DNA of 64,000 bases from Mastigocoleus testarum BC008. Lineage in GTDB: Bacteria; Cyanobacteriota; Cyanobacteriia; Cyanobacteriales; Nostocaceae. Shown piece by piece: positions 16,966-25,396 of the stretch. The stretch lies in contig NZ_LMTZ01000091.1 of the NCBI RefSeq assembly GCF_001456025.1, positions 1 through 64,000 of the forward strand, written 5' to 3'. The first letter of the stretch is position 1, and each line of letters begins with the position of its first letter. The notes under the pieces were generated by a model that was not told the origin of the DNA, ran no database searches, and worked only from the letters and a program-made list of their open reading frames with translations. The position numbers and the translations under genes were made by a program.

Positions 16966-17937
16966 ATGACATCAGTTATTTCTACTGCTAGGCGTACTAT
17001 TCGCATCGGTTCTCGCAAAAGTCAATTAGCTCTGGTTCAAACTCGTTGGGTGCAAAAGGAACTTGCAACCACTTTCCCCGAGATGAACTTTGAAGTTCAC
17101 ACCATGTCAACCCAAGGTGACAAAATTCTCGATGTCGCGCTGGCTAAAATCGGCGATAAGGGATTATTTACAAAAGAATTAGAAGTTGGAATGCTGAATC
17201 GGGAGATTGACTTTGCCGTGCACTCCCTCAAAGATTTGCCGACTACTTTGCCCGAAGGATTGGCATTAGCAGCAATTACCGAAAGAGAAAATCCTGCTGA
17301 TGCTTTAGTAGTACATACCAAGTACAAAGATAAGCAAATTGATACCTTACCAGAAGGTGCAGTAATTGGTACATCTTCTCTCAGAAGACTAGCTCAATTA
17401 CGTCATAAGTTTCCCCATCTAGCATTTAAAGATGTACGTGGAAACCTCAACACCCGCTTAGCAAAACTAGATGCAGGTGAATATGACGCGTTGATTTTGG
17501 CTGCTGCTGGTTTGCAAAGGCTAGGAATGGGCGATCGCATTCATCAAATTTTGCCCAAAGAAGTTTCTCTTCATGCAGTCGGACAAGGTGCTTTAGGCAT
17601 TGAATGCCGTGCTGGTGACCAAGAAGTCATTTCCCTTCTCAAAGCCATCGAACATAATACTACTCGTGATCGTTGTTTAGCAGAAAGAGCTTTCTTGCGG
17701 GATCTTGAAGGTGGCTGTCAAGTACCCATCGGAGTTAACAGCGAATTAGATGGTGATCGCTTAACTTTGACCGGTATCGTAGCTAGTGTTGATGGTAAGA
17801 AAATCGTTAAAGATATTGTTACTGGTTCTACAGAAGACCCAGAAAGTATCGGTACAGAGCTTGCAGAAAAACTGCGGCAACAAGGTGCCCAAGAAATTTT
17901 AAATGAAATTTTTGCCCAAATTCAACGAGGTGCTTGA
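16966..17937 (+). CDS. hemC: Porphobilinogen deaminase (hydroxymethylbilane synthase)
   Basis: 323 residues. The signatures are RTIRIGSRKSQLALVQTRWV, the active-site loop FAVHSLKDLPT, GTSSLRRLAQLRHKFP, and the dipyrromethane-cofactor Cys in ERAFLRDLEGGCQVPIG. It polymerises four porphobilinogens to hydroxymethylbilane, the common precursor of heme, chlorophyll and phycobilins, in the cytosol. A GTG 11 codons upstream (16933) is possible, but ATG 16966 matches the typical MTSVIS-like start of cyanobacterial HemC. It precedes glgA by 145 bp on the same strand; linked transcription is possible. Confidence 0.97.
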   Translation: MTSVISTARRTIRIGSRKSQLALVQTRWVQKELATTFPEMNFEVHTMSTQGDKILDVALAKIGDKGLFTKELEVGMLNREIDFAVHSLKDLPTTLPEGLALAAITERENPADALVVHTKYKDKQIDTLPEGAVIGTSSLRRLAQLRHKFPHLAFKDVRGNLNTRLAKLDAGEYDALILAAAGLQRLGMGDRIHQILPKEVSLHAVGQGALGIECRAGDQEVISLLKAIEHNTTRDRCLAERAFLRDLEGGCQVPIGVNSELDGDRLTLTGIVASVDGKKIVKDIVTGSTEDPESIGTELAEKLRQQGAQEILNEIFAQIQRGA

Positions 17938-18082
17938 ATTATTGTGTCAACAGATGTGCTTAGATATAACAAATAAGTATTTCCGTTGGACAACAGTTCT
18001 AATAGACGCGAAATATAGCACCTGGGTTTTCCCTGGGTTACATTTACTTTCATAGGGCAGAATAGGGAAACTACAGGAAACT

Positions 18083-19504
18083 ATGCGTATATTATTTGTG
18101 GCAGCAGAAGCTGCTCCCATAGCTAAAGTTGGGGGCATGGGTGATGTTGTAGGGGCACTACCAAAAATTCTGAGACAAATGGGGCATGATGTGCGGATAT
18201 TCATGCCCTATTACGGCTTTTTACCAGACAAAATGGAAACTCCTTCCGAACCTGTTTGGCATGGATACGCCATGTTCCAGGATTTTGCAGTTTATGAAAC
18301 TGTTTTACCTGGTACTGATGTGCCGTTATATTTGTTTGGGCATCCAGCATTTTGGCCGCGTCGAATTTATTTTGGAGACGATGAAGATTGGCGTTTCACT
18401 CTATTCTCTAATGGTGCGGCAGAATTTTGTTGGAATTACTGGAAACCAGAAATAATTCACTGTCATGATTGGCATACGGGAATGCTTCCTGTTTGGATGC
18501 ATCAATCTCCAGACATTACCAGCATTTTCACGATTCATAACTTGGCTTATCAAGGTCCATGGAGTTGGTATTTACAGAAAATTACCTGGTGCCCTTGGTA
18601 CATGCAAGGACATAACACCATGGCAGCTGCCGTACAGTTTGCAGATCGGGTAAATACGGTATCACCAACATATGCCGAACAAATCAAGACACCTGAATAT
18701 GGCGAAACCATAGAAGGCTTACTGTCATTTATTAGTGGTAAGTTATCAGGAATTATTAATGGTATCGATACGGAATTATATAATCCCGAAACCGACCAGC
18801 AGATTGCCCAAAACTTCAGTGCTGATACTTTAGACAAACGTCAGGCAAACAAAATTGCTCTACAAGAAGAAGTTGGTTTAGAAGTTAACTCAAACGCCTT
18901 CTTGATTGGTGTTGTGTCGCGATTAGTAGAACAAAAAGGGATTGATTTAATCTTACAAGTTCTTGATCGCTTCATGGCTTATACTGACGCCCAATTAGTT
19001 TTGTTAGGTACGGGAGACCGTTCTTATGAAACCCAGTTATGGGAAATGGCATCTCGCTATCCCGGACGCATGGCAACATATCTGCTTTACAGCGATGCGA
19101 TTGCTCGTCGAATTTATGCTGGTTCTGACGCTTTCTTAATGCCCAGCCGTTTTGAGCCATGTGGAATCAGTCAAATGTTAGCCCTACGTTATGGTTGCGT
19201 ACCTATCGTCCGTCGTACAGGGGGACTAGTAGATACAGTATCCCATCATGACCCAAGAAATAACTTAGGTACGGGTTATTGCTTTGACCGCTACGAACCA
19301 CTGGATTTGTTTACCTGTATGATTAGGGCTTGGGAAGGCTTCCGTTATCAGGAGAAATGGCAAGAACTCCAAAAACGTGGCATGAGTGAAAACTTCAGTT
19401 GGCATAAATCTGCCGAGCAGTATATAAAATTATATCGCTCGACACTTGGTCTTCCTGAAGAAGAACCACAGGAGCAGGTACCAAGCTTAGTAATGAATTC
19501 ATAG
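18083..19504 (+). CDS. glgA: Glycogen synthase (ADP-glucose type, GT5)
   Basis: 473 residues, standard GlgA length. The ADP-glucose-binding KVGGMGDVVGALPK motif lies at residues ~15-28. The HDWH segment, GIDTELYNP, VSRLVEQKGIDL and the C-terminal SRFEPCGISQMLALRYGCVPIVRRTGGLVDTV confirm a GT-B glycogen/starch synthase. It extends alpha-1,4-glucan from ADP-glucose. Cyanobacteria usually have two (GlgA1, GlgA2); which one this is cannot be decided here. The RILFVAAEAAPIAK start is canonical. A stem-loop at 19551-19579 may terminate it. Confidence 0.96.
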   Translation: MRILFVAAEAAPIAKVGGMGDVVGALPKILRQMGHDVRIFMPYYGFLPDKMETPSEPVWHGYAMFQDFAVYETVLPGTDVPLYLFGHPAFWPRRIYFGDDEDWRFTLFSNGAAEFCWNYWKPEIIHCHDWHTGMLPVWMHQSPDITSIFTIHNLAYQGPWSWYLQKITWCPWYMQGHNTMAAAVQFADRVNTVSPTYAEQIKTPEYGETIEGLLSFISGKLSGIINGIDTELYNPETDQQIAQNFSADTLDKRQANKIALQEEVGLEVNSNAFLIGVVSRLVEQKGIDLILQVLDRFMAYTDAQLVLLGTGDRSYETQLWEMASRYPGRMATYLLYSDAIARRIYAGSDAFLMPSRFEPCGISQMLALRYGCVPIVRRTGGLVDTVSHHDPRNNLGTGYCFDRYEPLDLFTCMIRAWEGFRYQEKWQELQKRGMSENFSWHKSAEQYIKLYRSTLGLPEEEPQEQVPSLVMNS

Positions 19505-19550
19505 ACAATTGCTTGAAGCAATTCTCAACTGAATGAAATATAGTTTGTTT

Positions 19551-19579
19551 GTGGGGTAATAGCGCTGCTGTTACCCTAC
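19551..19579 (+). terminator. Probable glgA terminator
   Basis: GTGGGGTAA and TTACCCTAC pair (one mismatch) around a GC-rich loop, 47 nt after the glgA stop, followed by AAAATTTTA. The T-rich tail is short, so it is a weak intrinsic terminator. Confidence 0.5.
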
Positions 19580-19639
19580 AAAATTTTACATAATTTTAAT
19601 CAGAAAAAATGTATCTATTAGAACAATCATCAAATTAAT

Positions 19640-20004
19640 CTTTAGTCAGAAGTCAGGAGTTAGGAGTCAGAAGTCAGAAGTCAGGAGTTAGGAGTCAGGA
19701 GTCAGGAGTCAGAAGTCAGAAGTCAGAAGTCAGAAATTACTTACTACTTACTACTCATTACTTATTACTGTGCGCAATACCTTACGGTACGCTACCGCTA
19801 GGCGCTAACATTACTCATTACTGTGTGCTGTCGCGCCCCCCCGCAATACCTATAGCTCTTGCGGTTAAGCCTTACGGCATTGGCTGCGCTAACGTCGTCA
19901 GACGCGTGCATTCGTCTTTAGACGCGTCCAAACCGGTACGCTTGACGCTAGCTACACGCTTCATTACTTATTACTTATTACTTATTACTCATTACCAAAT
20001 AGCC
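19640..20004. repeat. Heptanucleotide (STRR) arrays plus palindromic repeat cassette
   Basis: GTCAGAA/GTCAGGA heptads fill 19644-19735, TTACTTA/TTACTCA heptads 19736-19770 and again 19963-19996. Between them lies a GC-rich cassette (GCAATACCTTACGGTACGCT at ~19775-19794). The same components occur in inverted orientation at 24041-24246, about 4 kb away. Such short tandemly repeated sequences are typical of heterocystous cyanobacteria. Confidence 0.8.
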
Positions 20005-21111
20005 CTATAAAAAATTCCTGACACTTTGCAAAATTCGCTCCGACGCTAAACCATCACCAAATGGATTAATTGCATTAGCCATAGCCTCATAAGCAGTAGA
20101 ATTACTCAATAATTCAGTTGCGTTCATTGCAATTTTCTCTGGTTTAGTCCCAACAAGTTTAGCTGTACCAGCATTCACAGCTTCTGGTCTTTCCGTTGTC
20201 TCCCTCAAAACTAAAACTGGTTTTCCTAAACTGGGTGCTTCTTCTTGCAAACCACCAGAATCAGTTAGGAGAAGATGCGATCGCATAATTGCTCCAACTA
20301 ACTCGCCATAGTTTAAAGGTTCTGTTAAAAATATTTGGGGATGATTGCCTAAAAGTGCTTGTAAAGGTTCTCTAACTGTAGGATTGCGATGTAAAGGTAA
20401 TAATAAAGCTGTATCGGGATTTTTATCTAGTACTTGTAAAAAACCTTGAGCAATATCTTGTAATGGTTCGCCCCAATTTTCTCGACGATGAACCGTTGTA
20501 AGTAAAACGCGATATTTATCCCATTCTAACCCTGGTATGTTACAAGCAGGTTTTTTCGCTGCAACATTTAAAAGTGCATCAATAACTGTGTTCCCTGTCA
20601 AATACACTTCACCTAAAACTCCAGAACTTTTCAGATTTTCTACAGCTAAAGACGTTGGTGCAAAGTGTAACTGAGTAATTTGAGAAATTAGCCTTCTGTT
20701 AGCTTCTTCTGGATAAGGATTGAATAAATTGTCAGTTCTAAGTCCTGCTTCTACATGACCTAAAGGAATTTTTTGATAAAAAGCTGCTAAACCTGCAGCA
20801 AAAGCAGTGCTTGTGTCTCCTTGAACTATTACTAAATCTGGTTTATTCGTATTGAATAATTCTTCTAAGCCACGCAAGCTGCGACAAGTGATATCGCTCA
20901 AAGATTGCTTGGGTTGCATAATTTCTAAATCAACATCTGCTTTTAGGTTAAACAATTGCATAACCTGTTCAACCATTTCACGATGTTGTCCAGTCAAAAC
21001 CACTTGAGTTTCAAAACCAGAATAGTTCTGAAAAACCTGAATTACCGGCGCTAGTTTAATTGCTTCAGGTCTAGTACCCAAAATAATACAAACGCGCTTT
21101 TGATTGGTCAT
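20005..21111 (-). CDS. wecB: UDP-N-acetylglucosamine 2-epimerase (non-hydrolysing)
   Basis: 368 residues. The GTRPEAIKLAPVI start, QHREMVEQVM, VVQGDTSTAFAAGLAAFYQKIPLGHVEAGLRT and the LTDSGGLQEEAPSLGKPVLVLRETTERPEAV motif are definitive for the non-hydrolysing epimerase. It interconverts UDP-GlcNAc and UDP-ManNAc for envelope polysaccharide. No polysaccharide gene cluster is adjacent, so it is an isolated gene here. The stop codon directly abuts the repeat cassette at 19640-20004. Confidence 0.95.
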   Translation of the reverse strand: MTNQKRVCIILGTRPEAIKLAPVIQVFQNYSGFETQVVLTGQHREMVEQVMQLFNLKADVDLEIMQPKQSLSDITCRSLRGLEELFNTNKPDLVIVQGDTSTAFAAGLAAFYQKIPLGHVEAGLRTDNLFNPYPEEANRRLISQITQLHFAPTSLAVENLKSSGVLGEVYLTGNTVIDALLNVAAKKPACNIPGLEWDKYRVLLTTVHRRENWGEPLQDIAQGFLQVLDKNPDTALLLPLHRNPTVREPLQALLGNHPQIFLTEPLNYGELVGAIMRSHLLLTDSGGLQEEAPSLGKPVLVLRETTERPEAVNAGTAKLVGTKPEKIAMNATELLSNSTAYEAMANAINPFGDGLASERILQSVRNFL

Positions 21112-21542
21112 TAGTTAACAATCATGTGAACGACAGTAATTCTTTCAATAGTTATGAGTCCATAGCCATTAGTCAATAGTTTGCAATCACAAAATTTGAA
21201 ATCTTTCTCATATTCTTCCATCTACATTAACTTTAAGAGATCCTTCGCAGGAAAATTTTCCCATTTCCTGTATTGTGAATCTATTCCCCCTGGGTTTTGA
21301 AAAGCGCGGGTTAGTTGCGCTGTTCCCCGTTCCCTCTTCTCTTATATTTCCTGTAATAACTTTTTCGACATGAAAATAAATATGGAAAAATTATTAAACA
21401 TGAAAAAACCCGGTTTTACCGGGCAGATGCGCTGTTTGTCAATTTTTAATTTGTAGTCTGATGATTCGTTATCTGATGATTTATTGTTTGATAATTTGTT
21501 GTTAGATGATTTGTAATCAGATAGTTAAATTTGGATATTCAA
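21112..21542. other. Intergenic region with a terminator
   Basis: Contains the wecB promoter side, AT-rich sequence, the minus-strand terminator at 21403-21423, and short imperfect repeats of TGATGATT/TGATTTGT (21455-21520). No gene seen. Confidence 0.5.
21403..21423 (-). terminator. Intrinsic terminator of the 123-residue membrane protein gene
   Basis: On the minus strand CCCGGT-AAA-ACCGGG is followed directly by six T, a canonical Rho-independent terminator 120 nt after the stop at 21543. Confidence 0.8.
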
Positions 21543-21914
21543 TTATTCGATATTACAAGTCAAAGGACAAGCTGCATAAACTGTAGTTTGCATTTCATCT
21601 TCCTCTCCATGCAACCAGCTTAACCAGCTAACTTCTTTAGGATTAATACCTTTAGCAGTTAATACACCAGCTCCTATCAGAACTGCCATCACATTAAATG
21701 AAATTAAACCACCAGCTACTAGTAAAACTGCACTAACAGGCATTACAGATTGCAGAACAATAGATAGTAAACATCCAACAGTCGCCATTAAAACTACAAG
21801 TGGAAAACCGACAACAAGCAAGCATACTGCCAAAGTGAACGTCCATATTAAAAAGCATTTAACCATTAATAATGAATAGGTTTTTCCTAAATCGGATGTT
21901 CCTGACACAGACAT
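21543..21914 (-). CDS. Small polytopic membrane protein, unrecognised
   Basis: 123 residues from ATG 21914, which has AGGAGG seven nt upstream; a longer frame to 21938 overlaps the ribosome site and is rejected. Three hydrophobic segments: MVKCFLIWTFTLAVCLLVVGFPLVVLMATV (possibly two passes), MPVSAVLLVAGGLISFNVMAVLIGAGVLTA, then a short hydrophilic tail with WLSWLHGEEDEMQ and two late cysteines. The strong ribosome site and intrinsic terminator mark a well-defined monocistronic gene. No family recognised; conserved cyanobacterial hypothetical is likely. Confidence 0.75.
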   Translation of the reverse strand: MSVSGTSDLGKTYSLLMVKCFLIWTFTLAVCLLVVGFPLVVLMATVGCLLSIVLQSVMPVSAVLLVAGGLISFNVMAVLIGAGVLTAKGINPKEVSWLSWLHGEEDEMQTTVYAACPLTCNIE

Positions 21915-22700
21915 GACTTGTCCTCCTAAAAAATGCATTTATACCGTAACAATCAGCAATAAATATCTGCTGAATTCAAACTGATTCGATATTTAGTATT
22001 CTTCTTCCGTGTTGATAAGTATATAGAATCCATCTGATTAAATGAGCCTTTATTTAATAAACTTTACAGTTTATTTTTCGTAATTGTGGATAAACCTTAA
22101 TTTCTCAGCTAGTTGCCAACCCCATGTTTGCCATCTGTCAAAAGTATTAATAGCGTAAAGGGCTCCGATAACCTTTATATTTCAGGAAAGAGGAAATTTT
22201 ACTTTTATTTGTTGAAATCTTTAATTTTAAGCGACTTTACATTTCTTATAGAAAACAAGTCAGGCTCTCATAATTTAATAACGTCACAATCTACGATTTT
22301 GCTCCTGGCTATAAAGCGTATAAATTCAGTCATATTTAGCTTTTACAGTGCTACGAATATTTATTTTTAGTGAGACTTAGAGAAAAGCAATAATCCTACT
22401 GTTGATGGCTTAACTATTGATGCGTTAAGAGTTTAGGCTGAAAATTTTTATTTGCGCTTCTGTGCCCGTACAGATAGTCTCAAACTTGTTCGTGAAGTAT
22501 TTAAAATCATCATTTTTAAGTTTTTTCACTGAAGAAAACTTATCCTGCACGAGTGTTAAATGAATTTGTACATAACTAAATCAGTTTTTTGTAAATCGTG
22601 AGTATGATTTTCGTTACTCAAATTTTCGTAGCTCAAAATCATACAAAAGCATAGTTTAGTTGAATTCTATTTAAAAATTTGGGTTAACCAGCATCTATAT
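21915..22700. other. Intergenic region between divergent genes
   Basis: About 790 bp between the small membrane-protein gene and the PilT-family gene. An 85-codon frame at 22113-22370 lacks a ribosome site and has no recognisable content. The sequence is AT-rich with no strong hairpin; it presumably holds the promoters. Confidence 0.45.
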
Positions 22701-24032
22701 ATGGATATCAAATCTGAGAATTTATCCAATTCGACATCCGATGGGTCTGATGATTTTCTAGCCACGGTGCAGCCAACTATCGATACTCAACGACAAGTTA
22801 CACAAACATTAAATATGTCTACTTCAAGAACTCCTGTTAATCCTGTAGTTAAATCTCCACCACCTCCACCACCAGCTTTCAATAATTCATCTACACATCG
22901 TCCGGGAACTCCACCACCAGCACCAAGTCCTACAAATTCCAGAAATAACTTGAGTTCCAGAAATAATTCTTCCCAACCAAAATTGGAGCAGTTAATTAAA
23001 AAAGCTTTTGATGATGGTTTTTCCGATATTCACCTCGGTGTGGGAGAAGTACCTCGGTATCGTAACCGTGGTGAGATTGAAACCACAAAATATCCAGTTA
23101 CAGATAAAGAGACTTTCAGGGGATGGTTACAGGAAATCTTAACCCCCGAAGAGATCAAAAGTTTTGAAGAAAAACTTGAATTTGACGGTGCGACTCAATA
23201 CGATTTTGCCCGAGTACGGATTAATATTTTTGATTCCCTGCGGGGTAATGCAATGGTATTGCGTCTCATACCAGTCAAAATACTAACCATGGAACAGCTA
23301 AAATTGCCGTTAGTATTTAAAGATATTTGTCACTATCACAAGGGTTTAATTTTAGTCACGGGTCCGACTGGTTCTGGTAAATCTACCACAATGGCGGCGA
23401 TGATTGACTATATCAATAAAGAGATGCCTAAACATATCATCACCATTGAGGATCCAGTTGAATTTGTTCACAAGTCTCAAAAATCTCTCGTCAAACAGCG
23501 TGAAGTGGGTATGCATACCCGTAAGTTTGATAATGCACTAAAAGCAGCTTTGCGGGAAGACCCAGATTTAATCCTTGTAGGTGAAATGAGAGATAAGGAA
23601 ACTGTAAATACTGCTCTTAAGGCTGCTCAAACAGGTCACTTAGTTATGGGTACCCTACACACCAATAGCGCAGTAAAAACCATTGAGCGTATTCTTAATC
23701 TTTACTCTGGTGAAGAACAGGATGCAATGCGAGTAGCCTTATCTGAAGCTTTAGTTGCAGTCATCGCTCAAGGTTTGTGTCGGACTACTGATGGCAAACG
23801 TGCGGCTTTCCACGATATCTTAATTAATACTGATGCTGTCAAAGAATGGGTCATTGATGGTAAGTATGATGAAATTACCGAACTAATGAAACAAGCTAGT
23901 TATGACGGTATGGCTACCATGAACCAATCCCTATTTAAACTTTATGAAGAAGGAAGAATTACTGAAGAAACAGCTTTGGAAATGTCACCTACCCCCAATG
24001 AAATGGCGCAATTCCTTCGCGGTCGCGTTTAA
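22701..24032 (+). CDS. PilT-family type IV pilus retraction ATPase with proline-rich extension
   Basis: 443 residues. Residues 1-92 are low complexity, rich in Ser, Asn and Pro, with a run of six prolines at 53-58. The ATPase follows: N-terminal PAS-like part (LIKKAFDDGFSDIHLGVGEVPRYRNRGEI), Walker A GPTGSGKST at 221-229, Asp box around ITIEDPVEFVH, Walker B DPDLILVGEMRD and the His box GHLVMGTLHTNSA. It lacks the tetracysteine zinc domain of PilB, so it is PilT-like. PilT drives pilus retraction and twitching. The usual pilB-pilC partners are not adjacent, so it is probably a PilT2-like paralogue; the exact paralogue is uncertain. Confidence 0.88.
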   Translation: MDIKSENLSNSTSDGSDDFLATVQPTIDTQRQVTQTLNMSTSRTPVNPVVKSPPPPPPAFNNSSTHRPGTPPPAPSPTNSRNNLSSRNNSSQPKLEQLIKKAFDDGFSDIHLGVGEVPRYRNRGEIETTKYPVTDKETFRGWLQEILTPEEIKSFEEKLEFDGATQYDFARVRINIFDSLRGNAMVLRLIPVKILTMEQLKLPLVFKDICHYHKGLILVTGPTGSGKSTTMAAMIDYINKEMPKHIITIEDPVEFVHKSQKSLVKQREVGMHTRKFDNALKAALREDPDLILVGEMRDKETVNTALKAAQTGHLVMGTLHTNSAVKTIERILNLYSGEEQDAMRVALSEALVAVIAQGLCRTTDGKRAAFHDILINTDAVKEWVIDGKYDEITELMKQASYDGMATMNQSLFKLYEEGRITEETALEMSPTPNEMAQFLRGRV

Positions 24033-24040
24033 GCTTATTG

Positions 24041-24246
24041 GTAATGAGTAATAAGTAACGTTAGCGGCTAGCGGTAGCGTACCGTAAGGTATTGCGGGAC
24101 GCGACAGCGCACAGTAATGAGTAATGAGTAATGAGTAATGAGTAATGGGTAATGGGTAATGGGTAATTTATTACTTTTAATTCCTGACTCCTGTTAGCAA
24201 AGCGGTGCGCGGTAGCGCACAATTCTGACTCCTGACTTCTGACTCC
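24041..24246. repeat. STRR arrays and palindromic cassette (inverted copy)
   Basis: Contains TAATGAG/TAATGGG heptads (24110-24165), a GC-rich palindromic cassette (TAGCGGTAGCGTACCGTAAG at 24075-24094) and CTGACTC-type heptads (24180-24246). It is essentially the reverse complement of the block at 19640-20004. Confidence 0.8.
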
Positions 24247-24400
24247 TTATTTATATAGTTGTTTTAAATTTTTGAAGATTTGCAGCTTCTCAAATGGAAT
24301 AATAAAGGTAGTGAGGTTTTTGTTTTTTCAAATCCTCTCTACTTGCAAAAAAGGGCAATAAGTCCTTAGTTAGCACAAATTGTGACATTGGCTTATACTT

Positions 24401-25171
24401 TTGGACTCCGATAAATTATCTCTACCGAAATTATTTAAAGGGATTGCGCTATTCACTCCGGGTGGAGATTTAGTATATTGTATTGACCCCCATAAACAAG
24501 GTCGATGGCATTTACATTTATGTGCAACTTTACAAGAAACCTTAGGTTTGTCAGAACCACCTCACTTTTTAGTTCCTTGTTATACTGCCACAATTGACCA
24601 TTGGCTAGATCCAAACACCCAACAGATAAAAACCTTTGCTGAAGCAAGTCCTCTTGTAATTCGCTATCAGGCTTTATTAAATTGTATTTTTGGTACAAAG
24701 GAATTAGTGTGGCAGAGCGCTACCTGGCATGAAGATTTGTGCGATCGCATGATGTTGACTACTTATCGTTCTTCATTTCCGTTGTTGTGGGAAGAAAATG
24801 ATCTGGTCTTACGTTTGGATCTTTCTGAACCTGTAACTTTAAATAATAGACCAACAACTATTTCTCCAGAAAATTCAGAAACAGAAACCCAGGCTCATGT
24901 CTTTCGTCTATTCATTGCTGGACATAACCCTGCAACAGAGCATATTTTACAGACTTTACACGAAATTTTAGAAAAATATTTGGGTCATCCTTATACTCTC
25001 AAGGTGATTGATGTTTTAAGTCATCCCGAACAAGCAGAAGCGAACCAAGTTACAGCGACTCCGACTCTAGTTAAAGTTTGGCCTCATCCCATTAGAAGAA
25101 TTGTGGGAGACTTGAATAATATTGGCAAAATCTTACAAAATTTGGGAGTGAGGAATCAAAAACCCAGTTGA
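24401..25171 (+). CDS. KaiB-domain protein with an uncharacterised N-terminal domain
   Basis: 256 residues. Residues 167-249 align with KaiB: VFRLFIAGHNPATEHILQTL, YTLKVIDVLSHPEQAEANQVTATPTLVKVWP and RRIVGDLNNIGKIL. The ATPTL proline, the later prolines and the GDL that matter for KaiB fold switching are kept. Residues 1-160 are a separate domain, with FKGIALFTPGGDLVYCIDP and several Trp/His residues; it is not a histidine kinase as in SasA. A linker (150-166) joins the two. The frame opens at TTG 24401; an upstream stop at 24383 allows no ATG or GTG. KaiC or other clock interaction is plausible by homology but untested. It lies between pilT and a GH13 amylase. Confidence 0.78.
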   Translation: MDSDKLSLPKLFKGIALFTPGGDLVYCIDPHKQGRWHLHLCATLQETLGLSEPPHFLVPCYTATIDHWLDPNTQQIKTFAEASPLVIRYQALLNCIFGTKELVWQSATWHEDLCDRMMLTTYRSSFPLLWEENDLVLRLDLSEPVTLNNRPTTISPENSETETQAHVFRLFIAGHNPATEHILQTLHEILEKYLGHPYTLKVIDVLSHPEQAEANQVTATPTLVKVWPHPIRRIVGDLNNIGKILQNLGVRNQKPS

Positions 25172-25396
25172 TTGTGGTTTTGTTCAAAATATTTAGTACC
25201 CTAAAATATTTAGCACTAATCATCTGAATAATTGTTTCCCGTGATACATATTACTGAGTAGCAATATATTTTTTTTGAATTTTAATTGGGTTTCTCGTTA
25301 ACTCTCTATTTGCATTGGCTGTTTTTCTGATAGCGTGTTGCAAGTTAGTGACTTTCTGTAGTTCTATAAACTTGGATAGTCTTATAAATTTAATCT

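Noticed and set aside
22113..22370. An 85-codon plus-strand frame
   Set aside because: No ribosome site or recognisable content in an AT-rich intergenic region.
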